A stretch of 64,000 bases of DNA from Bacteroidales bacterium (GTDB lineage Bacteria > Bacteroidota > Bacteroidia > Bacteroidales > VadinHA17). A model generated the notes under the pieces. It was not told where the DNA came from and made no database searches. It saw nothing but the letters and a program-made list of their open reading frames with translations. A program made the translations under genes and the position numbers. This document shows positions 51,564-60,882 of the stretch, piece after piece; position 1 is the stretch's first letter; each line of letters opens with the position of its first letter. Location: positions 310,001 to 374,000 of the forward strand of contig JADJLX010000002.1 in the NCBI GenBank assembly GCA_016709865.1, read 5' to 3'.

Positions 51564-53012
51564 ATGATCAACTTCCGGATAATAGCAAGGGTTTTCAGCC
51601 TGCTGCTCATTGTTGAAGGATTATTCATGCTGCTAACTGCAGGTGCATCATATCTTTACCACGATCAGGCAACCTCTTCTCTTATCTTTTCGGCACTTAT
51701 AACAATAGTAACCGGCATTATTGTTTTTACACCTTTCATGAATGAGGAGAAGGTGTACGGCAATAAGGAGGGATACATCATTGTAACAGGGATGTGGCTC
51801 ATATTCAGTCTTTTTGGCGCACTTCCTTACCTTTTCAGCGGATCAATTAATAATTTTGGTGATGCTTTCTTTGAATCAATGTCGGGATTTACAACAACCG
51901 GGGCAACTATAATACATGATATTGAGACATTACCCCGGGGAATTGTATTGTGGCGAAGCCTTACGCAATGGATAGGCGGTATAGGAATAATATTTATTTC
52001 TCTTTCAGTTCTGCCTGTTTTCAAATCGATGACGATTCAGCTGGCTTCAGCCGAGTTTTCAGGTCAGCCTACAGATAAGATACATCCTCGTATAAAGGAT
52101 GCAGCCAAGAGACTGATCACTATATATTTTCTGCTCACATTCACCGAATTCATACTTCTGATTATTGGAGGGATGCCAGCCTTTGATGCGATATGTCATT
52201 CTCTTTCAACACTCTCAACAGGTGGGTTCTCATCCAGAAACGATGGTATTGCAGTGTTCTCCTCTCCATTTATTATGGCTGTTATTTCAATATTTATGTT
52301 CATTGCAGGAATAAATATGACCTGTATCTACTTTGGACTAAAAGGAAATTTCAGCAAGGTCTTTAATAACAATGAGTTCATTTTCTATTCGCTGATCACC
52401 TTTGCATTCATTGTAATTGTTACTCTTGTATTAATTATCAATGCCGGATTCCCTGCAGGCAGAGCTATACAGGACGGCGTTTTCCATGTTATCTCAATAA
52501 TCACTACCACAGGATATTATACAAAGGATTTTAATATGTGGGGCAACATAATTATAATGCTATTCTTCGTTCTGATGTTTACAGGAGGAACAGCCGGCTC
52601 TACAAGCGGAGGGATAAAAATCGTAAGACTTATACTGATAACAAAAAACAGCAGACAGGAACTGAAACGACTGATTCATCCAAACGGGTTCATCCCTGTT
52701 CGGCTTGATAAACGCATAATCCCTCAATCAACAATTTATAACCTGCTGGTATTTATTACTATATATTTTTTACTGGTATGTGCATCAGCCTTCGTTATAT
52801 CATTCATGGGGTATGATCTTATAACATCGTTCAGTACTTCAGCTTCAATGCTTGCTAATATAGGACCCGGACTTGGTACTTTTGGTCCTTTCACTGATTT
52901 TTCAGCTATGCCAATGGCCGGGAAGCTTTTCCTTTCAACACTTATGCTCATCGGACGTATTGAATTATTGAGTGTTATGATTCTGTTTACAAAGGGTTTT
53001 TACAGACACTAA
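51564..53012 (+). CDS. trkH: Trk system potassium uptake protein TrkH
   Basis: A 482-residue K+ channel-like transporter. Several M1-P-M2 units are visible: FESMSGFTTTGATIIHD (selectivity filter 1, TTGAT), SLSTLSTGGFSSRND (filter 2, STGGF), VISIITTTGYYTKDF (filter 3, TTGYY) and TSASMLANIGPGLG (filter 4, ANIGPG). RSLTQWIGGIGIIFISL is a typical TrkH segment. Works with TrkA (NAD and nucleotide-controlled) encoded six bases upstream. No paralogue is nearby. Confidence 0.94.
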   Translation: MINFRIIARVFSLLLIVEGLFMLLTAGASYLYHDQATSSLIFSALITIVTGIIVFTPFMNEEKVYGNKEGYIIVTGMWLIFSLFGALPYLFSGSINNFGDAFFESMSGFTTTGATIIHDIETLPRGIVLWRSLTQWIGGIGIIFISLSVLPVFKSMTIQLASAEFSGQPTDKIHPRIKDAAKRLITIYFLLTFTEFILLIIGGMPAFDAICHSLSTLSTGGFSSRNDGIAVFSSPFIMAVISIFMFIAGINMTCIYFGLKGNFSKVFNNNEFIFYSLITFAFIVIVTLVLIINAGFPAGRAIQDGVFHVISIITTTGYYTKDFNMWGNIIIMLFFVLMFTGGTAGSTSGGIKIVRLILITKNSRQELKRLIHPNGFIPVRLDKRIIPQSTIYNLLVFITIYFLLVCASAFVISFMGYDLITSFSTSASMLANIGPGLGTFGPFTDFSAMPMAGKLFLSTLMLIGRIELLSVMILFTKGFYRH

Positions 53013-53015
53013 TCT

Positions 53016-53630
53016 CTATAACACAAGTATACCTAATCCCTGCCTTACAATCTCGATCTCTTCGCCGGTACAGTCAATAACTGTTGAAGCTTCATTATTT
53101 CCAAATCCGCCATCGATGACTGCATCGGCAAAATCGCGGTATTTCTCATAAATAAGTTCCGGATCGGTAGTATATTCAATTACCTCATCAGGATCGTGAA
53201 TTGATGTTGTAATAATAGGTCTGCCAAGTTCTCTTACAAGCTCAAGGACAATATTGTTATCAGGAATTCTGATACCAACTGTTTTCTTCTTATTCTTAAA
53301 CAGCTTCGGAATCTGACTATTCGCCTGAACAATAAAGGTAAATGGTTCGGGAAGATTTCTTTTCAGAAGCTTGAAGATGTTATTATCGTGGATTATTGTG
53401 TATTCCGAAAGCTGACTCATATCGTGGAAGATGAGCGAGAGATCAGGATTCTTAGGATTCAGTTCTTTGAAACGGGCAATTTTCTCTATAGATTTTGTAG
53501 CTCTGATATCGCACCCCATTGCATACACAGTATCAGTGGGATAGATTATAATGCCACCATCGTCGAGCAGGTCGGCAATCTGCCGGATATGCTTATGATT
53601 AGGATTTTCATTATAGATGCGAATCAGCAT
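53016..53630 (-). CDS. L-threonylcarbamoyladenylate synthase (Sua5/YrdC/YciO family)
   Basis: A 204-residue protein that helps make threonylcarbamoyladenylate, the donor for t6A at position 37 of ANN-decoding tRNAs. Visible are DDGGIIIYPTDTVYAMGCDI (the KxR/SxN-type nucleotide site region), KNPDLSLIFHDMSQLSEY, LLKRNLPEPFTFIVQAN and VGIRIPDNNIVLELV with RPIITTSIHD. The family includes close paralogues (YciO), so the exact function is probable, not certain. A longer frame starting with TTG exists, but that TTG is part of the promoter -7 element TATATTTG (53656-53649). I therefore use the ATG at 53630. Confidence 0.88.
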   Translation of the reverse strand: MLIRIYNENPNHKHIRQIADLLDDGGIIIYPTDTVYAMGCDIRATKSIEKIARFKELNPKNPDLSLIFHDMSQLSEYTIIHDNNIFKLLKRNLPEPFTFIVQANSQIPKLFKNKKKTVGIRIPDNNIVLELVRELGRPIITTSIHDPDEVIEYTTDPELIYEKYRDFADAVIDGGFGNNEASTVIDCTGEEIEIVRQGLGILVL

Positions 53631-53648
53631 AGTTGTCAAGAATTCTGA

Positions 53649-53656
53649 CAAATATA
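53649..53656 (-). promoter_or_regulatory. -7 element of the threonylcarbamoyladenylate synthase gene
   Basis: TATATTTG on the minus strand fits TAnnTTTG and lies 18 bases before the ATG. It overlaps the U-tract that ends the SRP RNA immediately upstream. Confidence 0.6.
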
Positions 53657-53661
53657 AAATA

Positions 53662-53767
53662 AAAAAAGGGTAAGCTACTTATATCGCACCGCTACAACTG
53701 CCTACCCTTGCTACCTTCCGATCCTGGGGGAGTTCAGCAGGAGCTGGTCGTATAAGACTTACCCGCA
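53662..53767 (-). ncRNA. ffs: Small SRP RNA (4.5S)
   Basis: On the minus strand the segment folds as one long hairpin: GCGGGTAAGTCTTATA at the 5' end pairs with TATAAGTAGCTTACCC at the 3' end. The apical region CCCCCAGGATCGGAAGGTAGCAAGGG carries the SRP54-binding internal loops (CGGAAGGTAGCA) known from bacterial SRP RNAs. A U-run follows as terminator. It has an excellent promoter upstream (53797-53768). The 5' end is placed near the end of the -7 element and is approximate to a few bases. Confidence 0.92.
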
Positions 53768-53797
53768 CAAAAATACAATAAAATAAGTATCATCCAA
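53768..53797 (-). promoter_or_regulatory. Promoter of ffs
   Basis: TTG (53797-53795), a 19-base spacer and TATTTTTG (53775-53768) match the Bacteroidota consensus. Start of the RNA should be near 53763-53766. Confidence 0.75.
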
Positions 53798-53892
53798 AAT
53801 AATAATTCCATTTTTACAGCAACACGCATTTCTATTTTTACATTATATTTGTTGTTAATCATCTAACATAACTACATATAAAATAGAAAATC

Positions 53893-54425
53893 ATGGAAGA
53901 AAAAGTTAATCCCTGGAAAGCAAATCTGACAAACGGACTTATTTTAGGAATTGTTGGAATAATGTACTCACTTGTAATGTATTTTTGGACCTGACATTCA
54001 ATCAGATACAGGGATATGTTTTCATTGTGGTACAGATCGGATTGATATATTTTCTGCTTAAATCGTACCGCGACAACTTTATGCATGGTCAGATCACATA
54101 TGGTCAGTCATTAGGTGCCGGGATGATAATATTTCTTTACTCCGCTATCATAGTAGCTGTATATACATATCTTCTTTATACTGTAATTGACTCAGGACTC
54201 GTAGCCAAGCAACTGGCTTTTCAGGAAGCTGAAATGGTAAAAAGAGGAATACCACAGGCATCGATTGACGCTGGAATGGCAATGCAGGCAAAAATTATGA
54301 AACCTGCAATTATTGCTCCTATCAGCATCCTGGGAAGTATGTTCTGGGGATTGATCGTTTCTCTTCTTATAAGCATATTCATCCGCAAAGAAGGAAATCC
54401 ATTGATTGAAACACCTCAAAACTAA
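53893..54425 (+). CDS. DUF4199 membrane protein, one frameshift
   Basis: The product would be about 177 residues with four hydrophobic segments. It starts MEEKVNPWKANLTNGLILGI and after VGIMYSLVMYF the frame changes. The continuation LDLTFNQIQGYVFIVVQIGL lies in the next frame. The break is at a T5 run (53982-53986): one more T restores MYFLDLTF. Function of DUF4199 is unknown. Bacteroidota usually have it next to a GT2 glycosyltransferase gene, as here. A -7 element TATATTTG lies at 53844-53851. Either a real pseudogene or a consensus error, see findings. Confidence 0.82.
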
Positions 54426-54440
54426 TTTGTAAATATCCTG

Positions 54441-55394
54441 ATGGATCTTTCAGTTGTAATTCCCTTATATAATGAGGGAGGAGTCTGTTCAGGAATTAAC
54501 TGACTGGATTACCAGTGTATGTGTTTCCAACAGAATCTCATTTGAGATTATTTATATAGATGACGGGAGCTCGGATTCATCGTGGGAAAAAATCACATCT
54601 ATTGCGGCTGCAAACACATTCGTCAAAGGTTTCCGTTTCAGACGGAATTATGGCAAAGCTGCCGCTCTCCATACTGGTTTTTTTCATGCAGCAGGTGAAG
54701 TTGTAATTACAATGGATTCTGATCTGCAGGATAGTCCCGATGAGATCCCCGAACTGATAAGAATGATCAGGGAGGATGGTTTTGATCTGGTGTCGGGATG
54801 GAAAAGAAAAGATATGATCCGTTTATCAAACGCACTACCAGCAAATTCTATAACGGAACTGCCAGATGGTCATCAGGTATAAAACTGCACGATTTCAACT
54901 GCGGATTAAAAGCGTACAGGAATGAGGTAGTTAAGAGCATTGAGATTTACGGCGAGATGCATAGGTACATTCCAATGCTTGCAAAAGAGGCAGGATTCAG
55001 AAAAATCGGGGAGAAGGTTGTTGAACACAGGGCAAGAAAATACGGTGTTACGAAATACGGATTGGACAGATTCGTAAAAGGGTATCTCGACCTTCTTACA
55101 ATAGGATTCATAACAAGGTTTGGCAAGAGTCCGATGCACCTTTTCGGGTCTTTGGGCACGATTATGTTCCTGATTGGTTTTACGATGGCCGGATATTTGG
55201 GTGTAAGGAAGCTTATATTCGTTTACAATAATCTACGTGCTCCGCTTGTTACAGACAGTCCATTCTTTTACATCGGCCTTACTGCAATGATAATAGGTAC
55301 ATTTCTTTTCCTCACGGGATTCCTTGGAGAGCTGGTGAACCGGAATTCGCCAGAGAGGAATAACTATTTGATCAAAGACAAAGTCAACATCTGA
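54441..55394 (+). CDS. GT2 glycosyltransferase, DPM/GtrB-like, two compensating frameshifts
   Basis: Joining frames gives a protein of about 317 residues: MDLSVVIPLYNE, then (after an extra G in the run near 54476) EESVQELTDWITSVC, FEIIYIDDGSSDSSWEKI, VVITMDSDLQDSPDEIPELI (DXD), and after a missing A in the run near 54801 RYDPFIKRTTSKFYN. LHDFNCGLKAYRNEVVK follows, and two membrane segments close the protein. The two breaks return to the original frame, so the whole is consistent with one gene. It probably transfers a sugar to a polyprenyl phosphate. The 3' end overlaps the convergent GT4 gene by 31 bases. Confidence 0.82.
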
Positions 55395-56510
55395 TAAACC
55401 TTACTAATCGACCCTGTCATTTTATCCCAGGCGAATTTCTCCTTCTCCTTCTTTACTCCTTCTGTAAATAATAGCTTTCTGCTGTTATCAAAATAATCAA
55501 CAATTGCATTTGCAATAGATTGAGGATCAGGCTTAACGACATAACCACATTTCCAATCAGCAACTATTTCCCTTAAACCGCCAACATCTGTTACAAGCAT
55601 TGGCTTCTCATAATGAAAGGCAATTTGTGTTACTCCGCTCTGGGTAGCAGATTTATAAGGTTGTACAATCAGATCAGCAACGCTGAAAAACAGAGGAACC
55701 TCAGCATCTTTAATGAAGCGATCGAAGAATACGATTTCATTCTCCAGATTATACTCCTTTATTAAAGAACGGTACGGGGCATCATCTTCATAGAACTCTC
55801 CGGCAACTAAAAGCTTAAGCTTCCTGTTTCTCAGTCTTGAATCTGCAAAAGCTTTAATGAGCAAATCAAGACCTTTGTATGCCCTTATGAAGCCAAAAAC
55901 AGGATGAATGAGTTTTCGCTTTCCAGGTTAAGGGCTTTTAGTGCAGCGTCGCGTAAAACCAGTGGTCCATAGTTATCGAACAGTGGATGCGGTGAAAGGA
56001 TTACCGGAATATCGGAACGGAACAATTTCAGATCATCAGATACAGACTGTGACATTACGATAGCTCCATCTATACTGTTTGCAAAATAACGGGTAAGTAT
56101 CTTATCCCCGCTCTCTTCTCGTGCGGAACCACATTATCAAAAATACATATCACTTTTGTATGACGATTTGACCTTACAATGCGTGCCACAGTGCCAAGAG
56201 AAGGTCCCATGAAAGGAAGCCAATATCTTAGAAGTAATATATCGGGCTTCTCCTTTTTAATTTTCAAACCTGTTGCGATCCAGTTAAATGGATTTATGGA
56301 ATTAAGCAGCCGTGTTATTTTAATCCCATCTGGTGGTGCATTGTCTGAGTACTGTGTTTTTCCCGGAAACAGTAATCCCGGATATTGCAATTTGAAAGTA
56401 ACTATTTCAATAGAGTGCCCTTCCGACTTAAACTGTTGTGCAAGCCGGTCGGTAAAAGTAGCGGGGCCGCCTCTGTAAGGATGTGCAGGCCCAAGTGAAA
56501 TAATTATCAT
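55364..56510 (-). CDS. GT4-type glycosyltransferase, two frameshifts
   Basis: Joining frames gives about 382 residues. The N-terminal half begins MIIISLGPAHPYRGGPATFTDRL (glycine-rich loop of GT4), then KVICIFDNVVPHEKRAG. One missing G in the run at 56106-56109 restores DKILTRYFANSIDGAIVMSQSV, and a missing T (A-run at 55895-55899 on the plus strand) restores FFGFIRAYKGLDLLIKAF. The C-terminal half holds VADLIVQPYKSATQSGVTQIAFHYEKPMLVTDVGGL (E-x7-E-like donor site). The start ATG overlaps the stop of the following amidohydrolase gene (ATGA). Donor and acceptor are unknown. Confidence 0.82.
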
Positions 56511-57824
56511 TTTATACTTTCATATTTTGCCTCAAATCGTCTGTAGAGCTGTTTATGTTTGTTATCAAGACTGATACTACGACCTGTAATGAATGCCAGT
56601 TCGACATTATTTGTAGCCATGTCAAGAAGGTCGCCCGAAGAAACAACGATATTTGCATCTTTTCCAACCTCAAGGGAACCTGTCTTATCACCAATGCCAA
56701 GAATTTTTGCGGTATTAAGTGTAACTGTCTGCAGAGCTTCCTCTTTAGAAAGTCCGTATGCTACGGTTTGTCCTGCTGCGAACGGAAGGTTTCCATAAGC
56801 AGGTGAAGAGTATGTTAATCCGACCAGAATCCCCTCCTTTACAAACATTGCTGCAAGTTTGAACGGGAGCCTGGTATCGCTGTAATCATATTTTGGAACA
56901 CTCAGCGGGTTTGCCAGCAACACGGGAATATTATTTTCTTTAAGAAACTCCTTAACAATCCAGGCTGACTCATCAGCTGTTGCAAGAACCATTTTTTTAA
57001 CTCCATATCTTTTGCCAAATGAAATAGCGGCAATTATACCCTTTGGTTCAGACGAACTGATAAACAGAGTCTTCGTTCCATCAAACAATCCTCTTAACGC
57101 TTCAAGTCGAAGGTTTTTGTCAGCAGGTTTCTCTACAGCTGCATAAGCAACTGCATCGGAAAATATTTTCTCCAGCGATTCAATATTTTTCTCGTAATTG
57201 CCTGCCCCTGCCAGAGCAAGCTGGGCATATGCGACTCCGCCCCTGCCACCTGCAGCAGCCTTTCTGGGCCAACCCAGCTGGATACCATTATCAATTTTAT
57301 ATGCAGCGTCTTCCCAGTTCCAGGCATCAAGCTGAACAACGCTGGAGGTGCCGGGAAGAAGAGTACCAATTGGGACAATCTGAGCAAGAAGGATTCCATT
57401 TGACCGAATAACAGGGATTACATGGGAATCGGTATTGTAGGCTGCAATTGCTCTCACATTTGGATTCAGATCTCCCAGCTCCCTGTTATCAGTTGCAACT
57501 TCAACTCCGCTTCCAAATTCCACCAGTCCGACACTGGTATTTGGAAAAATAAGTCCGGGATAAACCTGTTTTCCGGTAACATCAATTACTTCATTACCAG
57601 TACCATCTGTCTTAATATCAGATGACTTACCTACTGAAGTGATTTTTCCGGCAGTGAATACAATTGTTCCGTTTTCAATAACCTCACCTGTACCAGTATG
57701 AATGGTACCGCCAACAAGGATAACTGTTTTTTCCTCGTGCCGGGGCAACAACCGGACTCTGTGCTGCAGCCTGTAACAGGCATGCAACTGTCAGTATTAT
57801 TGATATATAAAGTCTGTTTTTCAT
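56507..57824 (-). CDS. Exported amidohydrolase-like protein, frameshift near the N-terminus
   Basis: An intact signal sequence (MKNRLYISIILTVACLLQAA) starts at 57824, and the main frame EEKTVILVGGTIHTGTGEVIENG continues in another frame. The break is in 57735-57755, a single base, possibly in a C or G run. The full product has about 438 residues. It has the amidohydrolase layout (VYPGLIF, then LFISSSEPKGII, and a C-terminal LEVGKDANIVV), but the expected metal motif after PGLI (H-x-H) is replaced by FPNTSVGL, so it is probably not a working metallohydrolase. The start overlaps the previous gene (ATGA), and the end overlaps the GT4 gene. Confidence 0.82.
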
Positions 57825-60806
57825 CGTCTTGGCATATTTGAAAGGTTAGTAGCTGCAGGCTGCTGGGTCTCTTTTAAAATACCTGCAATAATCCGGTTCC
57901 GTTCAGCATCAACCTGCTCTTTCATTTTTGCATCCTTCTCCTCCTCGAAATAGAATGTACCATCAACCATTGTTTTGGATGCCCGTGCATAAACTGAAAG
58001 CGGATAATCTGTCCAGAGAACAAGGTCTGCATCTTTTCCGACTTTTATGCTTCGTGTCCTGTCGCCAAGATGAAGCATTATTGCCGGGTTAATAGTCACA
58101 AGTTTCAGCGCTTCTGTTTCAGATATTCCACCGTATTTCATAATTTTTCCGGCTTCCTGGTTCAGCCTTCTGCCCATCTCTGCATCATCAGAATGAATAC
58201 ATGTAAGCACTCCCTGTTTGATAAGCATTGCAGCATTATAGGCTATACCTTCATAAACTTCATATTTATAATACCACCAGTCAGAAAATACTGATGCGTA
58301 GGCACCATGTTCCTTTATCTGATCAGCAATCTTATATGCTTCATTAAAATGTATCAGTGAATTTACCCTTACACCAAAATCCTGAGCAAGATTCATGATC
58401 ATTGTTCCTTCTGACTGAACATAAGTATGACATTCTATGAAACTTCTTTTCTCGAGTACATCAACAATTGCATCAAGTTCAAGATCCCTGCGCGGAGGAA
58501 TTTTTCCTGTTCTATCAACTGGTTTCATCGCATTCCAGGTCTTCCATTCGTTATTGTAATCAACAGCTCGCTGATATGCATCCCTTATAATTTGTTCAGT
58601 ACCCATTCTGGTATTTGGATATCGCGAAGTAGTACGTTTAACATTCTCTCCCAGAGCATGTTTCAGAAATCCTACCTGATTTTCCACTTTGAGTTCTTCT
58701 GCATTATGCCCCCATCGTTGCTTAATAAGGATGGATTGTCCGCCAATAGGATTCGCGGATCCGTGCAGAAGATGAGTTGTGGTAACACCGCCTGATAATT
58801 GTCTGTAAATGCTTTGATCCTCAGGGTCAATGACTTCCCCGGCCCTAACCTCAGATGTAATTGCCTGTCCCATCTCATTTGTGGCATCAAGGGCAATATG
58901 GGAATGCTCATCTATCAGTCCGGGTGTAATATGTTTTCCGGTTGCGTCAATTGTCTTTGCTCCATCGGGAGCAGTGAGGTTCTTTCCTATTTTTGCAATT
59001 TTACCTTTCTGTACAAGGATATCTGTATTCAGAAGCTTTCCCTCCTTCTCGCTTGTCCATACAGTAGCATTTTTAAATAATACATCCTCCTGCACAGGAA
59101 GTTCAGTGCTTCCATAAGCGGTAAACGGATAGATTACTTTCCTGGTTCAGTAACAGGAGTGGTCCTTCGTGGCCGGCTGTCAGGTTCAGTTTTACTATCC
59201 GACCATGTGGCTTTCCAGTTTACCCAACTTCCGCTATCGAGCTGACCTTTTCCTTCAATATTCTTTCCGTCAATATAGCCGGTAAGTCTGAATTTTTGAC
59301 GTGTTCTGTCAAAATTTATACTGACTATATCCTTATCGAGAGTAAATGTTGCTCCTCTAACTTCTGTTGAATCAACCATCATTTTAATCGTTGGTTTATC
59401 AAATGTTCCAGAGAGAATGAGTTTATAATCAGCAGTATCAACCTTCAGAGAGTAAGTACCCCTGAGATCTTTTATTCTCAGATCGATGAATCTGTACGGA
59501 ACACCCTGCACCCAGTTTTCATAAACCACACAGTCGTCGCTGAAAATATTTCCGGAGGTAACAAGCAGGTTGGCAATCATATTCTTCTTAACTGAACCAA
59601 CAAGATCTGAAGCGCCAATATAGCTGGCAGGAGTAATTGTTAATGCTTTAAGTGCTTCAGCTTCAGGCAAACCGTTCTTTACAGCCTTCCTCAGGTTAGT
59701 GAGAAAAGAGGTACGCAGTCTGAGATCAGAAGATGTAATAGCGAATGTAAGTCCGGCTGATGAGACCTTTGAAAGATTTGAAGGTGCCAGTTCATAATGC
59801 TTAAGAGTTGTGTAGGTCACCGAAAGTGCATCCAATGGATCTTTAACATCGTGGGCCTCAGGAAAATTCAATGGTATAATCAATTTATTACCAGCCTTTT
59901 GAATATCCCTGATTGTCTGCTACTCATCACCTCCACCCTTAATTATATAATTTATTCCGAATTCTTTACCAATCCTGTCGGCTCTTAAGATTTCGAGCTT
60001 GTTGGTAACCTCAAATACCTGTGGTAAAGTAAGATTGTTTGTATAGGCTTCAAGACCGTCATCGTGGAAATAGCCTGAAGGAAGCTGTTTATACCACTGT
60101 GCATCATAATTTACCTGTCGAAGTAAAGCTATAATACCGAACTGCGCGGCCGGATAGATGTCTGCAGAACGGCCTCTTGTAATAGAGTAATTAGCTGAAA
60201 CCTTATTCTTCAGAAGTACATTGTTTGCTTTACCATCACCTGTTGTAACAAGGGCCGATGTTCCGCGTACAATGCCATCAGCTTTAAATGAAACAACTGC
60301 CCCGAATCCGGCCTGACGATATTCAGCAGCTGTCTTTGTATCAGGGATAAATTCATCTGATGCGTTGTATGAGGCGTTGATTCCATCGTTCCAGTAATCA
60401 GCAATCCTGCCCTCAGGTGCTGCAGGCTGAGAACCGGCTCTTCCTGTCTGTGCCGGAGCCATGAAAGCAGCATAAAGGTTTGCATCGGCAGCAGAAGCTG
60501 AGACTTTAATCCCGTAGTTGGCAGCATATACATCAACAAATGAAGGATATACAGTCTTCCCTGTAAGATCATAAATAATTGTGCCTTTCGGGAAAACAAG
60601 GTTTGCTCCAACTGCTTCAATTCTTCCGTTTTTAATAAGAATATCAGTTTTTTCAAGAGTTGTCTGATAGTCAACAACAACACGGGCATTCTTTAACCCG
60701 TATATTTCCACTCTTTGTCGCTTATTCCGGTAACTGGGGCATTGTCCTGCTGGGCAATGAGGTTCAGTGGCAGGATGAGCAGAATCAGATAAATTAGTCT
60801 TCGCAT
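57821..60806 (-). CDS. Exported two-domain amidohydrolase, two frameshifts and one in-frame stop
   Basis: Reconstructed length about 990 residues. A signal peptide MRRLIYLILLILPLNLIAQ starts at 60806. The N-terminal amidohydrolase-like half (EIYGLKNARVVVDYQTTLEK, VYPSFVDVYAANYG) lacks the H-x-H motif. A middle region ends with WKATWSDSKTEPDSRPRRTT. The C-terminal half has KHITPGLIDEHSHIALDATN, so metal ligands are intact, and also HSDDAEMGRRLN. Breaks: a missing A near 60714, an in-frame TAG at 59920-59922 (GGGDE-stop-QTIRDIQ), and a missing A near 59138. This kind of double amidohydrolase is common in Bacteroidota next to a single-domain paralogue, as here. The substrate is unknown. Confidence 0.82.
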
Positions 60807-60882
60807 AAATAGATTAGATTAATGTCATCATAAAACTAGATATTCTGATTGTACGAGATTCTTAATAAGTGTTAAAAACACA

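Noticed and set aside
53893..55394. Phase variation through homopolymer runs in the DUF4199/GT2 genes
   Set aside because: Runs are only 3-5 bases long, too short for efficient slippage. A consensus error is more likely.
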